This document shows, piece after piece, positions 1 through 12,161 of a stretch of 64,000 nucleotides of DNA. The number at the start of each line of letters is the position of its first letter. Positions within the stretch are counted from its first letter, which is position 1. This DNA comes from Annona cherimola (taxonomy: Eukaryota > Streptophyta > Magnoliopsida > Magnoliales > Annonaceae): NCBI GenBank assembly GCA_030490835.1, contig CM059972.1:59067563-59131562 (forward strand), written 5' to 3'. A model generated the notes under the pieces. The model ran no database searches. It worked only from the letters and a program-made list of their open reading frames with translations, and was not told where the DNA came from. The translations under genes and the position numbers were made by a program.

Positions 1-2239
1 TTGAATTTCGATTTTCATTGTATATTAATCATGCTAATAATTTAGGATTGTATAAATCTTGATTCTTATGGGTTGAATCATGTAGTTAAGAAAGAATTGA
101 AGTTTACATAAGCCTTATAAAATGGACAGGTGGAGAAAATGTGAATTAGGAACATGGATTTTACTTTTCCCCTGCCTTAGATGATTTAAGGGTGATTTTT
201 AAACTGATTTCATGTTGAAATTTTGTTACAAAAAGAGGTCGACATCTATGCATCCTTAAATCGTTGGACTGGGATTAGTGGCTGGGCATTGGATTTTCAT
301 AGGGTTGTTATGGGAATTAAAATGAGTGTGTGTAGTGAATTATTGATGGAAAATGTAGCATGAATTTTGAAATAAAAATACGACAGTTATAAACATTGTG
401 AATGCAGAAATGAAACTTTTATGTAAATAATGTAGAGAGTGCTTAAATGAGCATGACAATAATATTATGTGGGTGAAAAATATTTATAAAGGTGATGGTT
501 TAAATTAATGATGTGTGTGTAGTTGGATTGGCTTGCTTTACCTAGTCAAATTGTGTTATGTAAGAATGGAAGGAAGCTAAATCCTCAACTTTTAAGGCTT
601 GAAGGCACCATGCACACTGCTTGCTAGTGTCCTTTGCCAACACTAAACTCATGGACTTAAAAATGGAATATTGTGACTTCAAACCGTTGGAATCTACTCT
701 AATTTGTGGGGACTGCCACAATGCAATAAAACTTATCTAAGACATCACGAATAGAGATACAATTATACGTGACATAAGCCATTTCCATCACTTCAAAAAT
801 GACTCTTGTTCTTGTAGTGATTACTGGCGAATACGTCTTGAAAGGTACTTGTTTAACTATATTCATCTTGTGGTTAATGTTGAGAACTTAAGCACTGCTA
901 TTTTGCAATATTCAAAGAAAAAGGTGACAACTGCAGTTTCTCTCTCCTCTTAACTCATACACATTCATATTTATGTGATGCTATAACATATGAAACTTTT
1001 CATAATATAACATATGAAATATGTGAAAGTATGACGAAATCTTGTAGTCAGAACTCTGCAAGATTTTCATTCTAATGCAGTTTTTGTGAGATTTAAGTGC
1101 TCTCCTGGAGGAGTCATCAAATAATTTTTTCAACTCCTTGGCCAATAAAATTATTTGAGGTATTCCTAGGTTTTGTGTATGTGGGTTGTATCTGTATCTT
1201 TAGCAAGCTTGGCTAACTGTCCTAAAAGATTATAGAGAGGATAATTTACTGGAACCTACGTTAACCAGGCTAAAATTGTTTAGTAAGTTGATATCAAGTT
1301 TGTGTGTTCGACCATCTTATATGTGTTTGCAATATGAAATAACTTTTATTGTTGCTAGACACTTTCCAAGGTTGGAATCATAAAATTGAAGTGCTACCAA
1401 TTAGATATGGTGAATAATTAAACGTGAGACTGTATATACCTGCATTTAACGAACACTAAGAGGTGTGTTTTGATGGGGCATGAAATAGGAGGGCGTAATA
1501 TTTTCCCTTCTTTACATCTTTCTAGAACAAGAAACTTTGGCTACTTTTGCATTAACTTGTACTACAGATTTTCCATCACATTATCTTTTTATTAAACTTG
1601 ATCCAAAATGTAATGATGTATCGATGATGGGATATCTGGAAGAAATTGAATAAAGATAAGATAGAAGTCTTCTTAAATGTCTACATATGCATAATTACTT
1701 ATGCTCTCATCAATTTTATACCATTCAATTGTGATTTTATCAAAAATTTCATTTTACCTTCTATAAATGGAATTTTTAGTTACTTGAACATCAAACTAAA
1801 TTGCTTAAAACTTTGAAAAATCATCCTAAATACATAACGGAGCATGTTCTAATTCATAAACAGTGAAATCAATGCACAAAAATTATTCAAAGGTTCAGTT
1901 TGTATGTAGATTTTGCACTGGTATTGGGATCTATCTTGACATGCTTGTTTGAAAATCTTTCCCAGATTAGATTGCTCTGAAACTTGGAGCAAGTCTTAAT
2001 TGTATATAATACTTTAATTATGCCAAGTTTTATAATTTTTTGAATTCATTAAATAGTTCAAACACCCTGCTGAATTTTCTGCTATATCTACCAAGCAACC
2101 TGTTCGGTGGTCGTTTTAGTGGCATATTATATCTATTTTGACAAACTATCTTCTCCATCTTAAAGTGTATATATCCATATTACTCGCTGCCAATTTTTAC
2201 ATTATTTGGACTTCATTTAACCATTCAAATTCAGTACTC
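1..2239. other. AT-rich intergenic DNA, no gene seen
   Basis: I find no open frame with a recognisable domain on either strand and no clear LTR, TIR or RNA gene. The sequence is AT-rich with frequent stops in all frames, as expected for degenerate intergenic plant DNA. Confidence 0.5.
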
Positions 2240-2550
2240 AAAATGACAAAAATTTTAACTTCAAAATGTTCTTTCAAAGCTATGAAAGGTGAATTTTGCA
2301 AATCATAGAATTTCTTCAGTTTAACACTTCACACAACTTTCATTAAGTATATCGAATATGTTTTAACTCTTACTTGACATTAAATTACATTATTTCTCAA
2401 GATGGGCCATGGATGGCAAGAATTTTCCATTTTCAAAGCTTTAAAAGGTGGAGTTTCATAAATCTTCAAATTTCTTTGTTTTAAAACTTTTCACAACTTT
2501 CATTAGGCATATCTAGCTTGCTCAGAAGTTTAACTTGAAAATTTAAATGA
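2240..2550. repeat. Diverged direct repeat, two copies
   Basis: Two segments of about 120 bases, one starting near 2260 and one near 2430, share the order 'TTTCAAAGCT', 'AAAGGTG', 'AATTTCTT', 'CACAACTTTCATTA'. They look like an old tandem duplication. No coding content is seen. Confidence 0.5.
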
Positions 2551-2853
2551 TTACTATACATGAAACAACCAGAAGGGTGATTTCTAGGATAACCATCAAA
2601 TTGCAATGCCAACAATACTTCATGAAACAAAATGTTTGCAATAGGATAAAGTTTGTATATAGTATATGAAATGTCTGGTTGAAATGGAATGTTAAGATGA
2701 CGAGTGCCTTAAGGATTCTTACGATTACAATGCACATATTTGAAAAGAACTTGGAATGACTTATAGTAATGTGTTTCCACCTAGCATGCTCTTAGAGAAT
2801 TCAATTAAAAGAAAAAAATATGGTTCAGATTGATTTTCAAACCCTGGTAACTA

Positions 2854-2938
2854 GGGGCAAGTTTATAACCTTTATAAGGAAATGATGACTGAGTTAGGGT
2901 CAAGTTTATAACCTTTGTAAGGAAATGATGACTGAGTT
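2854..2938. repeat. 43-bp tandem duplication
   Basis: The segment beginning CAAGTTTATAACCTTT at 2858 recurs at 2901 with about one mismatch (Tataagg/Tgtaagg), including AAATGATGACTGAGTT. Two copies. Confidence 0.8.
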
Positions 2939-2943
2939 GTGCT

Positions 2944-3045
2944 CTATTATTATTATTATTGTCATTATTATTATTATTATTGTGCTCCATTATTATTATT
3001 ACTATTATTATTATTATTATTATTATTTATTATATTATTATATTA
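2944..3045. repeat. (ATT)n microsatellite
   Basis: Long run of ATT/TTA triplets broken by a few GTC/GTG triplets. The poly-Asn and poly-Ile frames read through it are artefacts of the repeat. Confidence 0.9.
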
Positions 3046-4919
3046 TCATTTTTTAATTTTTTTTGGGGATGGCATTTGGGTCTTGCCGTAGGATTGCAAT
3101 GCTTCGTTGAAACTTTTAGCTTCAATTTATGTCAATTGTAACTACCATGTGTCTGTAATTTGGGATGATGATTTTAATATATTTAAAGAAGTATTCTTCT
3201 TTATGGAGCTATTTTTGTCTCACTTGAATTTGGGGTATTTCTGTATAGAGCTATTTTTGTAAAGATTTTTTCTTCCCTGTATGAGGTATTATGTTTTTTG
3301 TATAAACTCTATGGTTGTACAAATATGAAGAGATAAATTCTACTATTTTTCTACTTGTAATGTGTGCCAAACCTGATGGCTAAACGAAGGAGGGATCCTT
3401 TTGACTGCCTGGAACAAGATCTGTTGGTTGCAACAGAACTACAACTCTGTACATTTAGAGTAGAAAAAATATTGCATCCTACCTTAGGATAGTTTTTCTT
3501 TCCATTTTGTCTTTTTGATTAAAACATATAGATCATATTCATTATTCTGTTAGCTCATCCGATTTTGATATTTCAATGTGATCATTCTATAGAAAAGTTC
3601 GATTTATGTTTCAATAGAAATTAGCATTCATGTCTCTTCAATATCTCAAAAACTTCAGGTAATTAGTTAGAATCTTATATTAAATCCAACGCATATGTTA
3701 ATTTTTCATTGATCTTTTTAACAAATTTATGCAGGCAATTTTATTTCTAAAATATTTTTATTTTTGATGCAGGTTAAATATGGATGTTGGTTAAAGAAAT
3801 TTAAAGCTGGATTACGTCACAACCCCTAAAATAATGTTTTGAAGAGAAATGATTAGAATTATTTTGTATATATTTAATTGACATCTGAATGATACTATAT
3901 CATTTTTTAGCTTTAGAAGGAATTTTTTTTAAAAAAATTATTATACCTTAGTTAACTTTTTAAATGGTGCAATAAAAATGTAAAATATATCATTTTTTGT
4001 CTTTCGGTATATGATTTGTTGAGTTGCATACAAAATTATGTTATTTTAATCTCTTTAACTTCATTTATATATGTGTTTTAGTGTAGCTCTTTTTAAATTA
4101 TTTAGTTTACTTTCTTTGTTAATTGTGTTAGAGTTCTTAACTGCTTGCACGTGATATTTATCTCATCTTCTTCTTTAATTTTTGTAGATCAAGTGATGAT
4201 GACCTCAATTGCATTTTTTGTAATTTTAGAAAAAGTTATTCTAGCACATCCAAACAGGGCTTATATATGAGTATAGAAAATTTTAAAAAATATATATATA
4301 CATATATACAAAGTCCTTGATGATTATTAAAAAAGGTGATTTTGTACGTTAGACTATATATGACAAAATGTGGTTGCCGTACGAGCCACCTTCAATTATT
4401 TTAAAATTTTTTATTGTGATCCCACCTAAGTAAGTTTATATGAAAATTTTAAAATATTTTTGCCCTTAACTAAATGCATCTTTTTGAATTGTTAAAATTC
4501 TATAAATTTTGATTTATCATACATAGTGCGTTAGACACTAGAAATTGCATTTGGATGAAATAATAAATTTTTAAAAATTCATATAAGCCTATTAAAGTAG
4601 GGTCATGTATTTTCAGTAGGAAAGTTGAATCATCAATGACTAGAAGATTAAGCTGGCATGTAGTTTTCACTATAAATACACCTAGCACGTTGCAAGTATA
4701 TCAAAAAGTTTGCAAAAATCAATTAAGGACAAAGTAGCAATCCAAGCGACACAATATACACAAGGTAGTTTAGACTACTAGCGAAAATAAAATCATACAC
4801 TGAAAAATAAATAACATGAAGTGATATTCTCAGGAAAAAGAACTGCAAAAAGACCTAATGATGGTACTACCTCCTTTTAAGCTTGTGTACATATGAGATG
4901 CAAATTATTTTGGATGTTA
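3046..4919. other. AT-rich DNA, nothing recognised
   Basis: No supported gene, RNA gene or transposon end. Only short homopolymers and TA runs (near 4290) stand out. Confidence 0.45.
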
Positions 4920-5690
4920 TTAATTTTTGGAACAACGAAAGGCTAAATAAAATTTGTGCAATTATGATATCTTGTGCTCAATAATTTTAGTACCGTCCTT
5001 GTTAAGAATAATATTATTTTTGAAACAAGATAATTAATATTCTCACATGCTAGATGCATTAGTAAAATTTACACATAAATTAATCTTCTTGCATTATTAT
5101 TATTATTATAAAAATTTGATTATATTTATTTTTGAGGAAACAATATAGGCGTGGACTAAAATTTGTGTAGTTAATTCATTTGATAATTAATAATTTCGAT
5201 ACCACGACTATTGAAAATAAAATTATTTTTGTGACAAATAAATAAAATTTCCTGTTAAATAATGTCCTCATGTGAATAGTACAATATTTTCTTTTGGATT
5301 AAAATTAGTTGCAGGTCAGTGATAGGAGGGGCATAATAAAATTTATGCAAATAATTTATTTGGTGCTTAATAATTTCGATACTCCTCTTGTTCAAAAATA
5401 AAATTACTTTATCAACACAATTCAAATTACCCATCAAATAATATTCTCACATGGATATTATTCTATTTCCTTCTCGATTATAATTGTTTTAAGGTCAATC
5501 ATCCAGGCTGCCAAATAAAATTTGTGGAATTAGTTTATTCAGTGCTTAAAAATTTTGATTCCACCTTGTTAAAAATATAATTACATTTAAGACAAATAAT
5601 TCAAATTGCCTATCAAATAATATTCTCATGTAAACATTACACTATTTTTTCTTGATTATAATTATTTTTGGATCTTACTTGGTGCTTAAA
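4920..5690. repeat. Degenerate tandem repeat, period roughly 150-180 bp
   Basis: Four or five diverged units each contain the ordered blocks 'AAATTTGTG(C/G)A', 'GTGCTTAATAATTT(C/T)GATACC', 'TTGTTAAAAATA' and 'TATTCTCACATG'. They start near 4940, 5155, 5335, 5515 and 5675. No protein-coding frame runs through them. This could be the remains of a satellite-like array or an internally repeated transposon. Confidence 0.55.
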
Positions 5691-5698
5691 AATTTTGA

Positions 5699-5768
5699 GA
5701 CCAACTATATTAAAAATAAAAATAATAGCATGGGACCAACTATATTAAAAATAAAAATAATAGCATGG
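5699..5768. repeat. 35-bp perfect tandem duplication
   Basis: A 35-base unit starting GACCAACTATATTAAAA at 5699 is repeated exactly at 5734. The absence of mismatches makes it much younger than the diverged array it abuts. Confidence 0.9.
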
Positions 5769-7154
5769 GATGACTGGACAACAATTGATTGGTTGCCTCA
5801 TATATTTCACCTCATAAGCTCACCTCTCTTAATTAATAGATTTATTATATGTGTTTTATAAAATCTACTTTCATCTTTACTATATTTTTTGTGACTTTAA
5901 AATAAATTATCATTATCGAATTGTTTTGTGACAAATAATACTGAATTATTTGTAAAATAAGTTTTATTATTCTTAAAAATAAACTATAGGAGTTTAATCT
6001 AAAAAATTATAGTATATAGAGCTTATTTTATAATTATTCAATAAGTGAAAATATAAATTAAAATATTGAGCTCGTTAAATATATTAATTAGATTATATGT
6101 TCTATGAATTTAATTAAATTTTAATAAGCTTTCAAAATTTATTCTCTATAGATTTTATACGTAATCTATAAAATCCATTAGACCAGTTCATTAGAATTTG
6201 AATAATCTATAAAAATCATAAAACATATAGAAATGAGTTCATGATTTTCTAGCATTATTGTAAAATCTTTTTTGCCTATAAAATTTGTGAAAATAAAATA
6301 TTATCAATCTTGTCTAAGGTGTCAAAACTGCATAACTTGTCTGCGTCATTACATGGCTACATGACAAAATAATATATTATGTAAAATTCATAAAATATAC
6401 AAAAACTGTCAGTTACATATGCACATTTGCTGCTATACTCGGAAAACCTGTAAAATACGTTTACAGAAAAAAACGAAGATTGATAACCTATACAACTCAT
6501 CATCCCTGTGAATTGTGTGTAAACTTTAAAATTCATAAAATTTGTAAAATCTATAAAATCTGTAAAATATGGAGAATAAGCAAAATTGTTTCGTTCATTC
6601 AATTATATTTTCTGATAAATCTAGTTGCTTGTTCCAATATTTTGGCATACATTGCCTATTATTATTTATGATGATTATATTACATATTAGACATCTCGGA
6701 TCGTTCATGATCAATATCATTTTATTAAAAGCATATGACATCCCATAAAGAAAAAAATTACTACAATAACCATGAATTTAAAAATCAGAAAAAATATATA
6801 TATACATTTTCAAAAATCATAAAAACTTGGTTTATATAATAAATATATCTAGATTAACAAATTTATGACAAAAAGAAAAAAATTAATTTTGTAGATTTTT
6901 TGGCATAGGCTAAGTGATGCCCCGGCTAACGAGATCATGACTCTTTGTATAAAGGGTGTGTTTAGTGATTACAAGAACTTTTCAATCTAAAATTTTTTTA
7001 TTCTTTATTTTCCTTTGTTTTAATCGTTTCTTCGTATCTAAGTAAGCATATTTTTTAATCATTTTTTATAACTACCTTATCGATTTTAACTTTATAGTAA
7101 TAGACTCTAATTGGGTTAGGGTCAGTATGCAACCTGGTCAACTCAATTCGGATT
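5769..7154. other. AT-rich flank downstream of the ankyrin pseudogene
   Basis: No gene recognised. 6530-6575 contains short iterations of TAAAAT(C/T). Because the ankyrin gene runs on the minus strand, the part just below 7155 is its 3' untranslated/flanking region. Confidence 0.5.
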
Positions 7155-7788
7155 TTATTTTTTATCAGAATAGAGTTGATGACAGAACAAAATCCCACGT
7201 ACGCAACAGTAACAACTAAATGCAAAAAGAGCTCTAATGACAAGAGGAACAAACAGGGCAGGCAGAAGGCTACAAATCGCAAGCACAGCCACGGCCAACC
7301 CCTTGCTTTTAGGTTCAACTGCCACAAACACGCCGGCTGGTACTGCAAAAAGCATGCGGATGCTTGAAATGAGGGTAAGCATGTAGCCAATAGCCAAAGT
7401 GTCGAGCACAGTCTGCTTGTCTTTATACCGACTTCTTCCCCATGCCAAGAAGTAGCAGAATATAGCAAAGACAGAGAAGAACATGGCAAGAGCATCAAGG
7501 ATCAGAAAAGCCTTGAAACCCGGTTTGCTTGCAAGAATAGCAGTTCTTGGGTTAAGATCGCCGCCGCCCCTGTACCCACCTGGCAATGTGAATCCTGCTG
7601 CAAATGTAACTGTGGCAATCAGTGATGCCATCACCACAAATACTTGATATTGTTCTTTGGAAGCCAAAAAATTTTCATCAGGATCTTCCTTCCGACTTGG
7701 ATTTTCAATCCGAGTTGCAGCAGCATTAGACATAGGTTGTCGTCGCTCCCTAGCCATAAGCGCCATAGTCGATATTAACAATTTTAAA
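7155..7788 (-). pseudogene. Ankyrin/PGG gene, exon 3: PGG domain
   Basis: About 210 codons open to a stop at 7155. The PGG motif is clear (FAAGFTLPGGY), followed by three further hydrophobic stretches, so four likely membrane helices in all. This is the C-terminal membrane region of ACD6/ITN1-type proteins. A 3' splice site (AG at 7789-7790 on the minus strand) is in phase with the exon 2 donor: exon 2 leaves two bases and exon 3 supplies one. The frame is intact, in contrast to exon 1. The segment after the PGG helix (YFLAWGRSRYKDKQ) is the usual loop between helices 2 and 3. Confidence 0.9.
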
Positions 7789-8179
7789 CTAGTCTCTACA
7801 ACAGAATTATGATTACAGAGCTTCAAATAATACTGCAAATCAAATCATTTTGTAAATGATAATCAATAATATATGATTATAGTACTGCATATATGTCTCT
7901 CATTTTTCTTTTATCATCATCGTATTATGGAGAATCAGAAATTCGTCATTATGCCTATCACGCTTGTTTGGAGAGACAGGACGAGAACAACCACTCAAGC
8001 TTAATTATCCAGATGATCCCCCATTTCCATCAGCTGTCCTGGTTGGAGCTTCCAGGATCTTCTTCTGAGTGGGCTAATAATTAGAAGAACACCCACTCAA
8101 TTATTATGTCTATTGTCTGTCGTGTACAGCTTTGGTCTCATTTATTCAATAGGGACATCTTAGATAAGTTTCCCCAAAA

Positions 8180-8345
8180 AAAAGAAAAAAAAAAAAGGAC
8201 TTTACACCTATAGTTAATGAGTTAAATGTGACTCTACATCATTTGGGTTCGAACCCCAAACTTCCTACATGCACACTCACACGCATGTAAAGCGCCAAGT
8301 CACTCCGGATGTTGACCATTTCCACCTCTTTTATACGCCACATCC
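8180..8345 (-). repeat. Possible tRNA-derived SINE remnant
   Basis: A perfect Pol III B-box-like GGTTCGAACCC lies at 8250-8260 (palindromic, so readable on both strands). On the minus strand a T-rich tail (8176-8195) follows it, as at the end of a Pol III unit. The A box on that strand is weak (TGGCGCTTTAC). Target duplications were not found. Confidence 0.25.
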
Positions 8346-8704
8346 ACCGCAACAAAGGTAACACTGTATGCAACGATTTTCACGCAGCAAATAAAAATTG
8401 TTGCGTTTGACATTATAAGTAACAAATATTTGTTGTAATAGCTTTTATATGCAATGAACAAACATTTGTTGCATACAATACAATATGTAGTAAATTCATA
8501 GAACTCATTTTTAAAAATTTTAAATTTTTTTAAATAAAATTATTATTCTGTGTATTTAATTTATAAACTAAGTATTAACATTTTTGGATATGTGTATATA
8601 TTTTTAAAATTTTTTACAAAGAAGGGTACTTTAGTCATTTGAAAATGACTAAAACCCCCTTGCCTTTAAAATAAAATATATATCTTCAAAAATAGTAGAA
8701 CTTA

Positions 8705-8746
<42 letters not shown>

Positions 8747-8747
8747 C
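8705..8747. repeat. (TA)n(CA)n compound microsatellite
   Basis: About ten TA units run directly into about thirteen CA units. Confidence 0.95.
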
Positions 8748-9173
8748 CCTAACTTAATAGTTTTATAAAAAAAATTTCAAAAATAATAAAAAAATGGATT
8801 TTGCACTTGGAGTCACTAAAGTTTCGGTTACATATACTGATGCACATAATTTGTTGCATTTTTGTGTATGCGCATATACTATTTTTTTCTTGTTGCACTG
8901 TTGATAGCAATAACATATATTTACAAGAATTTTATATGAATCTTAATTAATTGATTGATTGCAGTGGTGGATGTAACAGTTTAATCCCTCTGATCATATG
9001 ACAGCAGCTGGGTATAGTTTGCAAACCCATCTAGCTTCTTCATTCAATTTACAACTCACGGAAGAAGGCCGTGTATGATTTTAAGTGATGACTGACAGAT
9101 AGATGTGGAGCTTTGCTAGTTTCTTAAAATGGTGGCCAATATATGTGCATCGATCTGGAGGCAAATGTCATAC

Positions 9174-9655
9174 CTGTGAATTGAATCATGTGCAGAGACA
9201 ATTTGAGCATCCTCATTCCTCATAGCTACAAGCTCTTGTCGGCTGTTCCCAACTGGTGAAGTATATTTATCTTCTCTAGATTTGAGGTAAGTAGGTGAGT
9301 TTTCTTCTTGATCTAGCCCATTTATTAACCCTCCAATATGAGGTAGTTCCAGAAGCTTTCAAAAAACTTCAAACCAATGATTCAACAAAGCAATTTGAAG
9401 TACATTCCTTCCGCTTGTGTCGAATTGTTGGATTGCATCTGGACAGTGCTCAAGCAGCTCTGACATTGACCATTGCATGCCAAAGGCCACAACTGAACGA
9501 AGAGGTGATTGGCCATTGTTGTCTAACATGTAAGGTACATGATTGCTGTTGGTTTTTAGGATCATACGAACTATCATAGCCTTGTTTTTCCAAGCGGCAT
9601 AATGAAGGGCAGTTCTCCCCGTGTTGTCTTGCATCCTGATCAGTTCTGTCCTCTC
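9174..9655 (-). pseudogene. Ankyrin/PGG gene, exon 2: ankyrin repeats
   Basis: The frame reads two to three ankyrin repeats, with the hallmarks NTGRTALHYAAWKNK, DNNGQSPLRSVVAFG and DTSGRNVLQIALLNH. It then continues through a linker (IGGLINGLDQEEN) typical of the region before the PGG domain. A pyrimidine-rich tract precedes an AG at 9656-9657, giving the acceptor; the donor is CAG|GTATGA. A single TGA at 9359-9361 interrupts an otherwise open 482-base exon. The E1 retrotransposon ends only about 50 bases upstream of the acceptor, so it sits in intron 1 close to the branch-point region. Confidence 0.85.
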
Positions 9656-9708
9656 CTTTACCGTAAGTGGAGGCAGGACAGTTATAGGAAGAACAATATG
9701 ATCATTTC

Positions 9709-12125
9709 TGTAATACCCCACCTTTTTGAGGTGTTACGAATAAGGTCTACTATGTTCAAGTTGAGAATAAAATCTCTCAAGATGGAAATAGAAACCAAGA
9801 TGCAAAATCATAAACTTTTAAGTATTACATCTCAAGTTTATTCATTTTGAAGTCGTTATACATATTCAATGTTTATAATCAAAACCAGTAAACATTATAA
9901 GATAATTCTATAAAAATCTAAATTTCATTATCCTTTGCACTGCTAGTTTCGCCTTTTTCCCATGTTGATGAAGGCTTTAATTTATCATTGTATCCCTGTG
10001 TTTTCGCTGAAAACAAAACTATGTGAGCTGAAAGCTTAGTAAATAAAAATATATTTTTACAAAATTTATTTTACAATTACTTTGATTTTTCAAAAACAAA
10101 AACAACATCTACATTGTCTTTTATGCACAACAAACGTTAATTAATAAAAACATCTCGATACATGTGTACATATATGTCAATTTGTTATCATGCATTCACA
10201 CCGTAGGTATTGTCATCTACTTGTGCTCGCGTGCAGCCGTGCTACACATTCGTGAGTAAATTCATCTTCTTTGGTAGTCCTGAGGTCGTTACCCAGGTAC
10301 TACTATACTACTTTACTCCTTGGCGGCAAACTCAATATGCAATTATGCATCATGCTCATGCATTGTGATTAATGCACCACTTAAATTCACTACTTAACAT
10401 GATTTTGAAATAATAATGCTCATATTTGAATAAACCAACTTGAAAGAAAATTTCAATTTAAATAAATAATCACATTTCATAGCACATCACAATATTCACA
10501 TAATATTTTCGAAGTTATGCTTTGGTAAAAGTTTACTTACCTTTAAGTAGACTTTAAAACTCCTCTTTTCTAATTTCTCGTAGTAATCTCAAGTCTCTTT
10601 CTCTAATTTTCATCACAATATGTTCATTATTTTACTCTAGTTTTCATAATTATTATTTAAAATTTCATTTATGAATTTTCCAAAATTTCTCATAATTTTA
10701 ATCGGTCAAAAATTCTATTTTCTCCTATTTATTCTCATAATATTCCACTTTTAAACAACTTTATTTCATATATAAAAATAAATTTGGACTCATACTTCTT
10801 TAAATACTTTAAAATTTTCATATTCTTTTGTAATTTTTCATAATTAATTTATTTATTTTTATAGCATCACACCTTTTAAATAATTTTTTTTATAAAAATT
10901 ATAAGTTTAAACTCATTTAAGCTTGTAAATATTGACTTTAATTTTTTGGGTATTTTTCATAATTTTCTGTATTTTTTTCTAATTTTTATGTATTTATTTT
11001 GATTTTTTTCCGCCAGTCGGTTTCCAACGCCGGTAGTTGGCTGCCTGTGGACAGTTCCGGTGGGCCAGACCTGTGCTAGGCCGGCACAGGTGGGCTGGGT
11101 CCTTTGCTTAGAAGTTGGGCCAGGTTGCTTATGTGGGCTAGACTTTGTTTCTGTGGGTTTGAGACTAGTGGACTTCATTCTGGGCTTTGGCTTAGCCCAC
11201 CAGTCCAGAAGCTCTTTTTTTATTTATTTATTTTAATGGTCCGTATTCTCCAAATACAATAGCTTATATCTCTTAATACAAATTTCTGTTTGTTTTGAAA
11301 TTTTAAGAGTAAGCTTATAAAATTATGTTTTATAATCTGGACGGTCCATTTCTCAAAATAACATTTCTATCATCAGATTTGACATAAAGGGTTTAATAAA
11401 GGGTTAAAATTAAAAATCACTTCAAATAGCTATGTGAACTAATTTTTAACAAAATTAATTCATCATATGTACTATAAAATATCTCAAATAATGTTTGTAA
11501 CGGGTTAGATTATTATTTTTGCATCCGTATTTTCCTGTAATTATTTTTTGTGTTTTATCCTTAAAATACATATTCACTACTCTAAATCTTCATAAAAATT
11601 ACTATATCTAGAAATCTATAAGTCTGATCATGCTGAAATTTTGCAGGCAAGCTAAACATATGATGATCTTGTTATTCTACGGTCAAAATTCTCTGATTAT
11701 GGCCAGAAGTACGTTTATTTCATTATATAGCATTTTCTATCCTTTATTTGATACTTCTCATTGAAATAAGTGAAATTGCTATATCAAAACTTTCAATAAT
11801 ACTTCTGTTACTAATTAACAATGTTAGAAGTATTATGAATTGATTAGATATGAGAAATGAGTTGCATATAACATAAACTTAACTAGATTAACCAAAATAT
11901 TATTCTACCCAACTTACCTTCAAAAATTCCTTCTTCATCCTTCGACAATCTGTCTCTTGCTCAAGTCTTCCCTTCGAATGGGTAAAACTCACTTCACGTA
12001 TCCCCTTTTTATACTAAGCTATTTGCTAAACGGCTGGGATTTAATTTCCCACCGTTTCCTGCATGACCCATTATTTCACCCATTACCTGCATGGCCCACT
12101 GTTTCTTGAAACGGTGGCCGTTACA
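9709..12125 (-). repeat. E1 3' LTR (2417 bp)
   Basis: On the plus strand it begins TGTAATACCCC and ends CGGTGGCCGTTACA. It aligns over its whole length with 22778-25189. It contains a GC-richer block around 11010-11210 (TGGGCCAG, CAGGTGGGCTGGG) that is unlike the AT-rich rest of the LTR. Confidence 0.93.
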
Positions 12126-12138
12126 TTCTTCCCCCTTT
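12126..12138 (-). other. E1 polypurine tract
   Basis: On the minus strand AAAGGGGGAAGAA directly precedes the TGTAACGG start of the 3' LTR: the plus-strand primer site of the retrotransposon. Confidence 0.9.
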
Positions 12139-12161
12139 ACAAAAAGTTTCGTCATTGTAGC

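Larger units (their letters stand above)
7789..9173 (-). other. Intron 2 of the ankyrin pseudogene
   Basis: It lies between a donor CAG|GTATGA (GT at 9172-9173) and an acceptor AG at 7789-7790. At about 1.4 kb it contains a microsatellite at 8705-8747 and a possible SINE-like piece at 8180-8345. Around 8350-8490 TTGTTGCAT/GCAAC motifs recur. No exon is seen inside. Confidence 0.7.

Noticed and set aside
2805..3141. Poly-Asn and poly-Ile/Leu frames
   Set aside because: Produced by the ATT microsatellite.
7055..7498. Second minus-strand frame overlapping the PGG exon
   Set aside because: Out of frame with the PGG domain and without any known motif.
8250..8260. A true tRNA gene at GGTTCGAACCC
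   Set aside because: No acceptor stem, anticodon arm or convincing A box can be drawn; kept only as a weak SINE-like feature.
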